Of a DNA stretch of 64,000 nucleotides, positions 35,636 through 47,964 are shown in pieces; within the stretch, counting starts at the first letter, position 1, and each line of letters opens with the position of its first letter. The notes beneath the pieces are model-generated. The model saw only the letters and a program-made list of their open reading frames with translations. It did not search any database and was not told where the DNA came from. This DNA is from Lachnospiraceae bacterium (GTDB lineage Bacteria; Bacillota; Clostridia; Lachnospirales; Lachnospiraceae). Made by a program: the position numbers and the translations under genes. The DNA lies in contig CAJTGD010000002.1 in the NCBI GenBank assembly GCA_910575475.1, forward strand, positions 124,001 to 188,000, in the 5' to 3' direction.

Positions 35636-38314
35636 TTACGGCGCTTTTTTAATACATTGCTTTATGACCTTTTTCAGCAGGTCAATATCGATAGGCTTTG
35701 CCAGATGGACATTCATACCGGCATCCAATGCCTCCTTTTCATCTTCTGCAAATGCATTTGCCGTCATGGCAATGATCGGAATTGTCCGTGCATCCTCCCG
35801 CTCCAGCGCGCGGATCGCCCTAGTCGCATCATAGCCGTTCATTACCGGCATCTGGACATCCATAAGGATTGCATCAAACTCGCCTTCCGCCGCTTTTGAA
35901 AAACGCTCTATAGCCTGCTGGCCATTTTCAACGACTTCGCATCCTGCTCCCTCGATCGAGAGTATCTCCTCCAGGATCTCCGCGTTGATCTCGTTGTCTT
36001 CTGCGGCAAGAAAATGCAGTCCCGCCAAAGTCACGTCCCCTGCATCCTTCGGTGTTGTTTCTTCCTGCATACCTTTCTGCATTTCGTAGATCTTTTCTTT
36101 AAATGCAGATACGAAGAATGGTTTTGCAAGCATTTCCGTATTCTTGATGCGGAGAGCTTCCTCTACCCCTGTATCATCATAAGATACCAGAAGCAGGACC
36201 GGCACCGTATCCGGAAGGATCTCCCTCAGCTTTTCTGCAATGCCGACGCTGTTAGCCGATGCATTCCAGTCCAGCAGGATCAGGTCATAACCGTTATAGC
36301 CGCCGGGAGACTGCCGGCGGTCATCCTCCCCAGCACTTTCTTCCGAAAGCTGCGGGTAACTGTCCTCCCCGCGGCACTGCCCAATGCTCCGCATAGCTTC
36401 CTCTTCGCTGAAGGCTATATCCACGCGGATCCCGGTGTCTTTCATCAGTACCTGAATGTGCTCCGCGCTCTCCGCATCCCCGTCTATAAGCAGGATACTG
36501 GAAATCCCGCTTTTCTCCCAGAACTGTATGTCGGCCCGGCCTTCCGGAATGCGGAATTCCAGTTCTACCTTGAAGAGCGTGCCCTGATCCACCTCGCTGG
36601 ACACGTCGATCGTGCCGCCCATGAGTTCTACGATATTCTTTGTGATCGCCATACCAAGACCCGTTCCCTGTACCTTGTTGGTGGTACTGTTCTCCGCCCT
36701 GGTAAATGCGTCGAAGATGATCTCCAGATATTCCGGCGTCATCCCGTATCCGTCATCCTCCACCTCGATCCGAAAATGCTCATACTGGCTGGAGCGCTGT
36801 TTCAGGCCGATGATGCGGAACCAGATGTTGCCTCCCTCCGGCGTATACTTTACGGAATTGGAAAGAAGGTTGATCAGGATCTGATTGATCCTCGTCTCAT
36901 CCCCCAGGAGATATTCATGCTTGATGCCTGTCACTTCTACATGAAAGTTCTGAGCCCTTGCCTGTGCCATGGGACGGATGATCGCGTCTACAGAGGATAC
37001 CAGGTCATTCAGGGTAAACTCCTCAACTGTAAGCACAACCTTTCCGCTCTCGATCTTGGAAACATCCAGGACATCGTTGATCAGACTGAGCAGATGCTGG
37101 CCGGAAGCGGTGATCTTCTTCGTATATTCCCGCACCTTCACCGGATCCTCCGCGTCCTTGGCAAGCAGCATCGTAAATCCCAGGACCGCGTTCATCGGGG
37201 TCCGGATATCATGCGACATATTAGAAAGAAACGTGGTCTTGGAGTTGCTTGCGATCTGCGCTGCCTGCAGTGCTTCCGCCAGCCGCTGGTTGTGTATCTC
37301 ACGTTCGGCCTCCCGCTCCCTCCGGATCCGTTCCTGCTGCCTCTGGTTGAAATAATATAACGTACAGCACAGGAAAAAGGCAACCAGCATGACCATGATC
37401 ACAATGAATATGTTCTGATTTACAGTACGTCCCTCCTGCTGGATCGCCTCGATGGGCACATATCCGATCAGGTAGATCGTTCCTCCGTTCACTGCCCACA
37501 TATAGTTCAGGGCGTCTTTCCGCTGTACATTGTGATAAAATAAAATATTATCACCGTTTCTCACACACTCCGAAACCTCTGCCCGAAGTCCCTCCTCCTG
37601 TATGTTGTTGGCCCGGTAAAAGTCTTCCAGATTCAGATGGCCCGCATCCCTCTCTCCCATTCCCTTGGGCTTGAGCACAAATCTCTCGCTCTGGCTGTCC
37701 ATGATATAGAGCATGGCCTGCCCATTATAAAATCCGTCCGGGAGGGATCGGTCAAGCGCATCATAGACATATTCGATATAAAGGGTGGCGATCTCACGTC
37801 CGTCCTTTTCTACCGGGCACTTGATCGTATACGCCCACGTACCCATATAGTTTACATAGGACCGGGAGACCGGCAGACCGTCAATAGTCCCTCCTGATGA
37901 AAAATCAAGCTCTTCCCCGGTAAATGTATCTCCTGTATTGGAAATGCCTTCTTCCTCTCCTGAGAATATCAGAGACATTTTTACCATGGTCTGATCCCTG
38001 TTGTAGTCAGAAACAAATCTCTCAGGATCCTCAATCTCTGCGATCTCCTGCGCGATCAGCTTCTGGAACTCCGCCTCCTTGAGCAGAATGGCCTCGATCG
38101 TTCCCTTCATCAGCTCCAGGCTCTCGCTCAGGTTCTGAATGGCGGAATCCGACATCTCCTCTGAAATCTTGTGCGCCACAGAGAATATAACAGCACCGAA
38201 AATGCTAAAAATCAGTATAATAGAAAGAAGCAGAGGGAATCCTTTATCTTGCCTTCTTCTGTTCCGCTTCTTTTCTGCTCTTTTTTCTTCGTCGTTATTC
38301 ATTACTCTTTTCAC
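35636..38314 (-). CDS. Membrane hybrid histidine kinase with two receiver-like domains
   Basis: 892 residues. Two membrane helices (~25-47 and ~305-328) frame an extracellular sensor domain. HisKA: LSNMSHDIRTPMNAVLGFTM with the phosphorylated His. HATPase: QILINLLSNSVKYTP, VEDDGYGM and GTGLGMAIT. A first receiver-like part (~600-740) is degenerate and carries an inserted polar loop. The last receiver (~765-885) is canonical, with DAILMDVQMPVMNGYDATRA. No DNA-binding domain is attached, so a separate output is needed. It is co-transcribed with the lipoprotein downstream. Confidence 0.88.
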   Translation of the reverse strand: MKRVMNNDEEKRAEKKRNRRRQDKGFPLLLSIILIFSIFGAVIFSVAHKISEEMSDSAIQNLSESLELMKGTIEAILLKEAEFQKLIAQEIAEIEDPERFVSDYNRDQTMVKMSLIFSGEEEGISNTGDTFTGEELDFSSGGTIDGLPVSRSYVNYMGTWAYTIKCPVEKDGREIATLYIEYVYDALDRSLPDGFYNGQAMLYIMDSQSERFVLKPKGMGERDAGHLNLEDFYRANNIQEEGLRAEVSECVRNGDNILFYHNVQRKDALNYMWAVNGGTIYLIGYVPIEAIQQEGRTVNQNIFIVIMVMLVAFFLCCTLYYFNQRQQERIRREREAEREIHNQRLAEALQAAQIASNSKTTFLSNMSHDIRTPMNAVLGFTMLLAKDAEDPVKVREYTKKITASGQHLLSLINDVLDVSKIESGKVVLTVEEFTLNDLVSSVDAIIRPMAQARAQNFHVEVTGIKHEYLLGDETRINQILINLLSNSVKYTPEGGNIWFRIIGLKQRSSQYEHFRIEVEDDGYGMTPEYLEIIFDAFTRAENSTTNKVQGTGLGMAITKNIVELMGGTIDVSSEVDQGTLFKVELEFRIPEGRADIQFWEKSGISSILLIDGDAESAEHIQVLMKDTGIRVDIAFSEEEAMRSIGQCRGEDSYPQLSEESAGEDDRRQSPGGYNGYDLILLDWNASANSVGIAEKLREILPDTVPVLLLVSYDDTGVEEALRIKNTEMLAKPFFVSAFKEKIYEMQKGMQEETTPKDAGDVTLAGLHFLAAEDNEINAEILEEILSIEGAGCEVVENGQQAIERFSKAAEGEFDAILMDVQMPVMNGYDATRAIRALEREDARTIPIIAMTANAFAEDEKEALDAGMNVHLAKPIDIDLLKKVIKQCIKKAP

Positions 38315-38578
38315 TGGATAACCTTTTTCTGCACGGGATAATTCAACTGTTTATTACAATAATATTATACCTCTATACATATTTTCGTGTCAATATGATT
38401 CAAGTTTTTGTGGAAGGGATGACCCGACTCTACAAAAATCCTCAAAATGGAAAACATCTCCTTCTCAGTTATACTGAATCATGCTATACTGATATTATTG
38501 ATTATTTTTCTTTATAATTATCTTCAGCAAAGTAAAAACATGAGATATCAATTAAACTGATATGGAAGCAGGGTAAAT

Positions 38579-41398
38579 ATGAGCACTACGAATCAGAACT
38601 ATTTCTCCAAGTATCGACTTTTAATGGCCAAGACAGGCCGAGATCCGGAAGAAGAATGGCTGCCGCTATGGATGCATTTAAAAGATACGGCCGGTATTAT
38701 GAAAAAGCTGGCTAACAAATGGGTTCCGGAATCTGTTTTGGCTGCGGCAGGTTTAAATTCAGATCAGTTCCTGACTACGGCAATTTTTCTTGGTGCTGTT
38801 CATGACATCGGCAAGGCCACATCTTATTTTCAAAGCATTATTACACAGTCCTGTCCTCAAAAGTATGAAGAAATCACAGGGGGCGGCTTTGTAGTAAATA
38901 AAAAATATCGTTCAGCAGGAAAAACTCCTCATGCGCATGCGGGTCAGTGGATCCTGCAAAACGGCATGAACGAGTTTAAAGTTCATGAAAGCCAGTCCAT
39001 GGTGGTCGGAGCACATCATGGAAAGCCGATTCATATTGATTTCTTTATGGGTGAGCCTGATATGATCAGGGCTTATCCTGTAAATTTCTTTGGCTCCGAG
39101 GAAAATGATTCAGACAAAGCTCTTTGGGAAGCCTCATGGTACATGATTACGGTTCAGGCCATGAAACTGGCAGGAATCGGGTCAACAGATGAACTTCCAG
39201 ATCTGGCGCTGGAAGCTCAGGTGCTGCTTTCCGGTCTTCTGATCACAGCAGACTGGATTGCCAGCAACACCGATTATTTCCCATTGCTCTCATTAGATGA
39301 TTATGGCGACGAAAGCTTCTATCCTCAAAGAGTGAACGAGGGATGGAGGCGGGTTACATTTCCGGAAGGATGGCACTCAGAAATCCATATCATGGATGAA
39401 GAACTATTTAAAACTCGATTTGGTTTTCTACCCAATGAAGTACAGACACAGATGCTCAGGGCAGTGAACGGCAGCCTGACTCCGGGGATATTTATTCTGG
39501 AAGCTCAAATGGGGATTGGTAAAACAGAAGCTGCACTGGGGGCCGCTGAGGTGCTGGCCTGCCGAAAAAGAAGCGGAGGAATTTTCTTTGGACTGCCTAC
39601 ACAAGCCACCAGCAATGGACTGTTTCACAGGTTATACAATTGGGGGGCGAAGGTTTCGGGAGAAACTGTTAATGCCGTTCGCCTGGCTCATGGCTCTGCT
39701 GAGTTTAATGAAGAGTATCACAAACTGGCCCTGCAAGGCAGTTCGTATGTAGATGAGGATGGACAGGCTCAGGACAGATTGGGGGTACATCCCTGGTTTC
39801 AAGGTAACAAAAGAGCTCTTTTGGCAGATTTTGTCATCGGTACGGTCGATCAATTTCTAATGGCCTCCCTGAAGCGGAAGCATTTTATGCTGAGGCATAT
39901 CGGATTGGCTGGAAAAGTAGTGGTCATCGATGAGTGCCATGCTTATGACGCTTATATGAATGCATATCTGGAGCGCTCCCTGCAGTGGATGGCTGTATAC
40001 GGTGTACCAGTCATCCTGCTGTCCGCAACGCTGCCTTCCGAGCGGAGGAAAACACTGATAGACTGTTATGTCAAAGCATACTCAAAATATCGCCTGGGGA
40101 AGCGCAAGCCGGAAATTACATATGCAAGGTCCGATTGGAAAGAAAATACCGGATATCCTCTTCTGACATGGTCGGATGGTGAAACTGTAAAGCAGGCAGA
40201 TATTCAGCAGAATATACCGGATAAAACAGTAAAACTCCGCTACGTAGATACCATACCTGATATGATCCGTCTAATGGACGAACGCCTGCAGGATGGAGGC
40301 TGCGGATGTATTATTGCTAATACGGTGAAAGCGGCGCAGGAAATTTATACCGCCTGTAAAGAGTCCCTGGAACATGTGCGGCTGATTTTATATCACGCAC
40401 AGTTTACCATGCCTGACCGTTATGAAAAAGAAAAGCTTCTATTGGAAAAAATGGGGAAAGCCTCCGGCAATTCGGACAGGAATCGTCTGGTTTTGATTGG
40501 TACTCAGGTTTTGGAACAATCTTTGGATTATGATGCCGATATTATGGTAACACAGCTTTGTCCGATCGATTTGCTGCTTCAAAGAATCGGGCGGCTGCAC
40601 AGGCACAATAAACGGGATGGCGACGAGGAAAATTATTCCAGACCCGGCAGACTGCGGAAGCCGGAATGTATTATATTGCGGGATGGCGACGGCAGCTACG
40701 ATTCCGGCAGCAGCGCAGTGTATGGAGAGTACCTTTTGATGAGAACGGGGCAAATCCTTGGAACGGAAATAAAAATTCCCGGTGACATTCCATATATGGT
40801 ACAGAAGGTGTACGACCAGAAGAACGATCTGGAGCTTACAGACGAAATATACAAAACCGCAAAGGAAAAATATATAAATACCCTAAAGACAAAGAAGCAG
40901 GGGGCAAAAAGATATTTGTTGAATAAGCCCTCTCAGAAGGAAATCAGCAATATGCTTGACACTTCGGAAGAGTCAAGCGAAAAAGCTGCGGAAGCCAGCG
41001 TCAGAGATTCCGTTTCCTCCATTGAGGTACTTCTGATGAAGGAAAATGAAAATGGGGATATCCTGTTTGTGAGAGATGATCCATATAAAATGCCTATGCT
41101 TTCCTCTTACCGGACTCCTGATCACGAGGAAGGCAGAATGATTGCCATGCAGCGGTTACGGCTGCCGCACATTTTTGCTGCCGCGTGGAATAAAAAGGAG
41201 ATCATTGAAGAGCTGGAAGACAGAAATAGAAAAAGACTTGCAGAATGGCAGCTTTCCCCCTGGTTACGAGGAGAATTGATACTTCTGTTAGGTCAGGATA
41301 ACCGGACAGAGCTGAATGGTTATCTTCTGTCCTACAGTTTTGAAAAAGGATTGGAATATAAACGAAAGGAGGAGGAAGATGCAGGAAAAAGAATTTAA
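38579..41398 (+). CDS. cas3: Type I-E CRISPR helicase-nuclease Cas3
   Basis: 939 residues. HD nuclease: LGAVHDIGKATSYF (H75, D76) plus VVGAHHGKP. SF2 helicase: EAQMGIGKTEAAL (Walker A, ~310), VVIDECHAYDAY (DECH box, ~450), LLSATLPSERR (motif III) and LLLQRIGRLHRH (motif VI). All expected motifs are intact. It unwinds and degrades DNA marked by Cascade. It opens the operon; a weak -10-like TATACT lies at 38485, inside a direct repeat TATACTGA (38470, 38485). Confidence 0.96.
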   Translation: MSTTNQNYFSKYRLLMAKTGRDPEEEWLPLWMHLKDTAGIMKKLANKWVPESVLAAAGLNSDQFLTTAIFLGAVHDIGKATSYFQSIITQSCPQKYEEITGGGFVVNKKYRSAGKTPHAHAGQWILQNGMNEFKVHESQSMVVGAHHGKPIHIDFFMGEPDMIRAYPVNFFGSEENDSDKALWEASWYMITVQAMKLAGIGSTDELPDLALEAQVLLSGLLITADWIASNTDYFPLLSLDDYGDESFYPQRVNEGWRRVTFPEGWHSEIHIMDEELFKTRFGFLPNEVQTQMLRAVNGSLTPGIFILEAQMGIGKTEAALGAAEVLACRKRSGGIFFGLPTQATSNGLFHRLYNWGAKVSGETVNAVRLAHGSAEFNEEYHKLALQGSSYVDEDGQAQDRLGVHPWFQGNKRALLADFVIGTVDQFLMASLKRKHFMLRHIGLAGKVVVIDECHAYDAYMNAYLERSLQWMAVYGVPVILLSATLPSERRKTLIDCYVKAYSKYRLGKRKPEITYARSDWKENTGYPLLTWSDGETVKQADIQQNIPDKTVKLRYVDTIPDMIRLMDERLQDGGCGCIIANTVKAAQEIYTACKESLEHVRLILYHAQFTMPDRYEKEKLLLEKMGKASGNSDRNRLVLIGTQVLEQSLDYDADIMVTQLCPIDLLLQRIGRLHRHNKRDGDEENYSRPGRLRKPECIILRDGDGSYDSGSSAVYGEYLLMRTGQILGTEIKIPGDIPYMVQKVYDQKNDLELTDEIYKTAKEKYINTLKTKKQGAKRYLLNKPSQKEISNMLDTSEESSEKAAEASVRDSVSSIEVLLMKENENGDILFVRDDPYKMPMLSSYRTPDHEEGRMIAMQRLRLPHIFAAAWNKKEIIEELEDRNRKRLAEWQLSPWLRGELILLLGQDNRTELNGYLLSYSFEKGLEYKRKEEEDAGKRI

Positions 41399-43049
41399 TC
41401 TTTTAAGAGAGCCTTGGGTCAAAGTTATCACACCGTCACTGGAACAAAAGGACGTTTCTTTGACTGACGCGCTCGTACATGCTCATGAGTATGCAGATCT
41501 ATCTGGAGAAATGCCTACGCAGGACGCAGCAATGCTGCGGGTTCTTTTGGCTGTCGCAGTGACAATTTTCTACCGATATGACGCAAATGGAGATGAGGAG
41601 GAACTGTCAGAAGAAAATAATTTCGATGAGCACGATGTACTGGAACGTTGGAAAGATTACTGGGAAATGGGAAAATTTCCGGAGCAGGCAATAGAGGATT
41701 ATTTAGAAGCTTATGCGGAACGGTTCTGGCTGTTTCATCCGGAGACTCCGTTCTGGCAAGTAGCAAATCTGCAGTATGGAACGAATTATGATATAGAATG
41801 TCTCTTTGGTAATATAAAAGAAAGTATGAACAAAGCGACCAGACATCATTTCAGTATGACAGACGGCGACGAAATGTATCGTTTACGCTACGGAGAGGCT
41901 GCCCGCTGGCTTATTCACCTGAATGCTTATGCAATAAATTTGAAAACAGACAAAAATGCTCCGGGAACGACATTACCTGTTGGTACAGGAAGACTTGGAC
42001 AGCTTGGTTTTGTCATGGTCAACGGAAAAAATCTGTTTCAAATTCTGATGATGAACTTATGTGCTTTCAATTGCGATGGAGCGCTTTGGGAGGCTCCTAA
42101 GCCGGCTTGGGAGCAGGAAGTATGCAGAGATCAGAGCCGTAAGGTTGGTACTCCCGACAATCTGCCGGAACGTTATACTCTCCAGTCCCGACGAATCATG
42201 CTGAAAAGAGATTCCAATGGAAATCTGACAGGGTTCCGGGCCTTGGGCGGAGACTTTTATCCGGTTGAAAATGATTCCGGAGAACCGATGACAATCTGGA
42301 AAGAAAAGAAAAAAGATAGTAAAACAGGCGAGGAACTGCCTTTACGGCCACAGGTCCATAATCCCGCAGTCCATGCCTGGAGAGAATTTCCGGCGCTCCT
42401 TAACGCGAAAAGCAGCGGGAATGGAGATGCGATACCCGGGGTTGTACAGTGGGTCAATACCTTGTGCTGTGCCAAAATCATCCCGGCAGACGCTCTCATT
42501 ACTTTTCGCATGATCGGAATGGTATACGGCGATCAAATGAAGTATAACTATGGAGATTGCGTCAATGATACACTTACTTTATCGGCAAAGCTACTAAATG
42601 ATTTAAACAGTACGGATAAAGTATGGATTACACGTATATCTGATCAGGTTGAAAAATGTCAGGCAGTTGCAGGAAACGCTTTAAATCATTTTGCATCCAA
42701 GATGTGCAGGCTTTTATATGGAAGCAGTGCCGCAAAAAGCGGTATAAAGGCTCATCTTATCCGCCAGTATTATTTTTCTATAGACGCCCCTTTCAGGGAA
42801 TGGCTGGCAGGCATTGATCCGGCACAGAGCAAAAGTGAAGAAAAGATATCAGAATGGGAAAAGCAGTCCCGACGGTTTGCCAGAAAGACCGTTGAGGATT
42901 ATGTAAGCACATTAGGAACCGATATCTATCTCTACAGAGAGGAGGACTCCAGAGGCAGTAAAAAAGAACTCCTCTCTATCCCAAAAATCGTAAATGATTG
43001 TTGGGCTGAATTAAATAAAATTTATGTACAGACTGAAACTGTACAGTAG
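41379..43049 (+). CDS. casA: Cascade large subunit Cse1 (Cas8e/CasA)
   Basis: 556 residues from the ATG at 41379, which follows AAAGGAGGAGG and overlaps cas3 by 20 bases; the frame is open to 41316. FNLLREPWVKVITPS is the typical Cse1 opening. ERFWLFHPETPFWQV and the C-terminal four-helix region (~400-556) fit the family. It recognises the PAM and recruits Cas3. Confidence 0.93.
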   Translation: MQEKEFNLLREPWVKVITPSLEQKDVSLTDALVHAHEYADLSGEMPTQDAAMLRVLLAVAVTIFYRYDANGDEEELSEENNFDEHDVLERWKDYWEMGKFPEQAIEDYLEAYAERFWLFHPETPFWQVANLQYGTNYDIECLFGNIKESMNKATRHHFSMTDGDEMYRLRYGEAARWLIHLNAYAINLKTDKNAPGTTLPVGTGRLGQLGFVMVNGKNLFQILMMNLCAFNCDGALWEAPKPAWEQEVCRDQSRKVGTPDNLPERYTLQSRRIMLKRDSNGNLTGFRALGGDFYPVENDSGEPMTIWKEKKKDSKTGEELPLRPQVHNPAVHAWREFPALLNAKSSGNGDAIPGVVQWVNTLCCAKIIPADALITFRMIGMVYGDQMKYNYGDCVNDTLTLSAKLLNDLNSTDKVWITRISDQVEKCQAVAGNALNHFASKMCRLLYGSSAAKSGIKAHLIRQYYFSIDAPFREWLAGIDPAQSKSEEKISEWEKQSRRFARKTVEDYVSTLGTDIYLYREEDSRGSKKELLSIPKIVNDCWAELNKIYVQTETVQ

Positions 43050-43061
43050 AAAGGGGAACAA

Positions 43062-43676
43062 ATGAGCAAAAAATCAGAAGTACAGAATTTTGTCAGCAAA
43101 AAAATCTATCTTTTGCAGGCAGAGGCAGGACTCGGCAGCGGGAAAGCAATGATGGCCAATCTGCGGCGTGGGATTGGGCATGAGCCGGGTGAGATGCCGC
43201 AGCTCTTTGGGATTATTCTGTCAGATATGCCGGAAGCTTTTATAAGTAAAAGCGGAATTGCCACAAAAGAGGAATGGGTCTGTTATACAGCTCTTACCTT
43301 GTATGCCCTGCACCAGCAGGGATATGATGTAGCAAACATGCCAATGCATGAAAACGGAAAATTCAGTATTGGTACAGCTTTACGGCGTTTGTCCTCCACA
43401 TATGAGGGCGATTCCAATGCAGAGGTGAGGATGCTGCAGAGACTGCAGACCCTCGCTACATCTGTTGATATGAAAGAATTGACTCATCATTTACGTGGAA
43501 TTGTACAATTGCTGAAAAGCAAAGCGATTCCGCTTAATTATGAGATGCTGGCCGGAGATTTATATGAAATGCAGTTTCCGGAAAGTAAAAAGCAGGTATG
43601 TTTGAGATGGGGACAGGATTTTTACAGAATCGTACAGAAAGAGGAAAATAAAAACGAAAAGAGGGATTTGATATGA
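43062..43676 (+). CDS. casB: Cascade small subunit Cse2 (CasB)
   Basis: 204 residues, largely helical. The segment AMMANLRRGIGHEPGEMPQL is the Cse2 signature. The last bases overlap the cas7 start (ATGA). It stabilises the displaced strand of the R-loop. Confidence 0.92.
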   Translation: MSKKSEVQNFVSKKIYLLQAEAGLGSGKAMMANLRRGIGHEPGEMPQLFGIILSDMPEAFISKSGIATKEEWVCYTALTLYALHQQGYDVANMPMHENGKFSIGTALRRLSSTYEGDSNAEVRMLQRLQTLATSVDMKELTHHLRGIVQLLKSKAIPLNYEMLAGDLYEMQFPESKKQVCLRWGQDFYRIVQKEENKNEKRDLI

Positions 43677-44770
43677 GAAAGAATTTGTATGTTGATTTTC
43701 ACGTAATCCAGACGGTTCCGCCAAGCTGCGTAAACAGAGATGATACAGGCAGTCCAAAAACAGCTATGTACGGCGGTGTCATGAGGGCAAGGGTATCGTC
43801 ACAGTCTTGGAAGCGGGCTATGAGGGGAATGTTCCGTGAATTATTTACTTCGGATCACATCGGCTATCGGACAAAAATGATATCTGAGCTGGTTTCTGAC
43901 AGGATCTGCGCAGAAAATCCGGATATCACGATGGAAGACGCAAAGAAAATGGCAGACGTTATCTTAGTAGTAGCAGGTGTAAAAGCGGGATCGGATAAAA
44001 AATCTACACTTTTCTTTATAAGCGCACAACAAATTGAACATATCGCCGCACTGGCTGTAGAATATCATAATGATAATGCGCCAAAGAAAGACAAAGAGAA
44101 ATCATTTAAGCCTCGTTTAGAGAATGTGCTGAAAGAGAATCCAAGTGTGGACATCCTTCTGTTCGGGCGTATGGCAGCAAGTAACCCGACCTTGAATTAT
44201 GATGCGGCCGCACAGGTTGCGCACAGTATCTCAACCCATGCCGTCAGCAATGAATATGATTATTTTACTGCAGTAGATGACTGCAGTCCGGAGGACAATG
44301 CGGGAGCCGGCCACCTTGGTACGGTAGAGTTTAATTCCTCAACTTTATATCGCTATGCAACTGTCAATGTAGGAGAACTTCGCGAAAATTTGGAACCTGA
44401 TGAACTGAGAATAGCGGTAAAAGGGTTTGCAGAGGCATTTATTCGCTCTATGCCTACAGGAAAACAGAACACGTTTGCGAACAGGACACTTCCTGATATG
44501 GTATATGTTACGTTCCGTGAGGATCAGCCGATTAATATGGCGGGGGCGTTTGAAAAACCGATTTCTGCCGGAATCCATGGTTATGTGGAGGAATCAGAAA
44601 AAGCATTAGTAAATTATGCTTCCTCCGTGTATGCGGATTATGCGTCGGCTCCTGCCAAAGCATGGGTTGTTGGAGTTGATCTGAAGGATTTTGCTGGAAA
44701 AGTAAATCTGTCAGAACTTCTGGGAAAAATCGAAAACGAAATCGGACAGTATCTTACTGAGGGGAAGTGA
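43673..44770 (+). CDS. casC: Cascade backbone subunit Cas7e (Cse4/CasC)
   Basis: 365 residues. LYVDFHVIQTVPPSCVNRDD and MRARVSSQSWKRAMR are the hallmark blocks. RRM-like fold positions and the variable thumb (~170-230, including AAQVAHSISTHAVSNEYDYF) are recognisable. It coats the crRNA spacer. Confidence 0.96.
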   Translation: MRKNLYVDFHVIQTVPPSCVNRDDTGSPKTAMYGGVMRARVSSQSWKRAMRGMFRELFTSDHIGYRTKMISELVSDRICAENPDITMEDAKKMADVILVVAGVKAGSDKKSTLFFISAQQIEHIAALAVEYHNDNAPKKDKEKSFKPRLENVLKENPSVDILLFGRMAASNPTLNYDAAAQVAHSISTHAVSNEYDYFTAVDDCSPEDNAGAGHLGTVEFNSSTLYRYATVNVGELRENLEPDELRIAVKGFAEAFIRSMPTGKQNTFANRTLPDMVYVTFREDQPINMAGAFEKPISAGIHGYVEESEKALVNYASSVYADYASAPAKAWVVGVDLKDFAGKVNLSELLGKIENEIGQYLTEGK

Positions 44771-44774
44771 TACA

Positions 44775-45470
44775 TTGTACACATTATTGCTTAGATTGAG
44801 CGCTCCATTGCAGTCATGGGGTTCAGAATCCATGTATGATAACCGTGAAACGGATTCTATGCCTACAAAAAGTGGAGTGATCGGGATAATTGCTGCCGCT
44901 CTGGGAATGAAGCGTAATGAAAGTCTGGAAGAGCTGCAAAGTTTAGGGTTTGGTGTAAGAATTGATCTGCAGGGGATAAAACTAAATGATTTTCAAATTA
45001 CTGAAATGGGCGGAAAACTAAACTCGAATCTCTCTAATAGAGCCTACTTAAGTGATGCCATATTTTTGGCCGGGTTAGAATCCGCAGATGTAGAATTTTT
45101 AAAAAAAATAGAAGATGCTTTAAAGCATCCGAAATACTCTGTTTTTTTAGGCAGAAGATCCTGTCCGCCAACGCAGCCTCTGGTATTAGGGATCCGCAAT
45201 TCGGAGCTATATCCGTCTCTTCTGGATGAGAACTGGCTTGTTCCTGAATGGAGGCGGGAATCCTTGTTTCGATATACGGACAATCTGCACTTAAGGATTA
45301 TAATGGATAGTATACAGGGAAGTTCCGTCAAAAAAGATGTTCCTTTGTCATTTTCTCCATTCAAACGGGAATATGGATATCGATATGTAAAAGAGATGCC
45401 CGGGAAAGTTGTAACGAAGGAATCATTTTCCGTACCAACGGAGCATGATCCCATGTTGGAATTGAGGTGA
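44775..45470 (+). CDS. casD: Cascade subunit Cas5e (CasD)
   Basis: 231 residues, starting at a TTG (44775) after GGGGAAG. YTLLLRLSAPLQSWGSESMY is the Cas5 N-terminal signature, followed by DNRETDSMPTKSGVIGIIAA. It caps the crRNA 5' handle. The weak start four bases after casC suggests coupled translation. Confidence 0.94.
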   Translation: MYTLLLRLSAPLQSWGSESMYDNRETDSMPTKSGVIGIIAAALGMKRNESLEELQSLGFGVRIDLQGIKLNDFQITEMGGKLNSNLSNRAYLSDAIFLAGLESADVEFLKKIEDALKHPKYSVFLGRRSCPPTQPLVLGIRNSELYPSLLDENWLVPEWRRESLFRYTDNLHLRIIMDSIQGSSVKKDVPLSFSPFKREYGYRYVKEMPGKVVTKESFSVPTEHDPMLELR

Positions 45471-45474
45471 TAAT

Positions 45475-46104
45475 ATGTATTTATCAAGAGTTCCTTTGGA
45501 TTTATCGAAAAGGAAAACACAGATTGCCCTGGCTTCCCCCAACAAATTTCACGGTGCTGTAGAAGAATCTTTTTCCGGGAGCAGAGAGCGAAATCTATGG
45601 CGTATCGATACGTTGAGGGGGAGAACGTATCTGTTGTTACTCAGCGTATCGAAGCCCGATCTATCAGGTATAACAGAACAGTTCGGAAATCAGGATGCGG
45701 CCGCAGAGACAAAAGAATACACCGGATTACTGGAACGGATAACCGAAGGATCTATATGGCATTTCCGACTGGTGGCTAATCCGGTTCACAGCATCAAAAC
45801 AGAAAAAGGGCGAGGAAAGGTGGCTGCCCACATTACGGAAAAATATCAACTGGAGTGGCTGGACAGCCAGGCAGAAAAAAAGGGATTCCGGCTCATACCA
45901 AATACTGCTTGCGTCAGGGAATCAAATTGGAAGATTTTTAAAAAGCGAAATTCCAATCAAAAAGTACAGCTTCTTGAGGTTACCTTTGAAGGAATATTAC
46001 AGGTTCAGAATGTTGATGTTTTTCAGGATGCGCTGCTGCATGGCATCGGACGCGGGAAAGCATATGGCATGGGATTATTAACAATTGCAGGAACGGGGGC
46101 ATAA
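45475..46104 (+). CDS. casE: crRNA-processing endonuclease Cas6e (CasE)
   Basis: 209 residues. MYLSRVPLDLSKRKTQIAL opens a family RRM, and HGIGRGKAYGMGLLTIAG is the Gly-rich loop at the C-terminus. A His within NKFHGAVEESF is a candidate catalytic residue. It should cut the palindromic repeat RNA at the base of its hairpin. Confidence 0.93.
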   Translation: MYLSRVPLDLSKRKTQIALASPNKFHGAVEESFSGSRERNLWRIDTLRGRTYLLLLSVSKPDLSGITEQFGNQDAAAETKEYTGLLERITEGSIWHFRLVANPVHSIKTEKGRGKVAAHITEKYQLEWLDSQAEKKGFRLIPNTACVRESNWKIFKKRNSNQKVQLLEVTFEGILQVQNVDVFQDALLHGIGRGKAYGMGLLTIAGTGA

Positions 46105-47920
<1,816 letters not shown>

Positions 47921-47964
47921 CAGGCCGCCGTGTAAAACGGCCCTAATTTCGGGATTTTTTTAGT
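47921..47964 (+). promoter_or_regulatory. Short CRISPR leader with hairpin
   Basis: Only 44 bases separate the cas2 stop from the first repeat. They contain GGCCG/CGGCC around a ten-base loop, then CCC-TAATTTC-GGG and seven T. The leader function, if any, must be in this stretch or in the 3' end of cas2. Confidence 0.55.

Noticed and set aside
36014-37360. 448-residue plus-strand frame inside the hybrid kinase gene
   Set aside because: Shadow of a gene with complete kinase motifs on the other strand.
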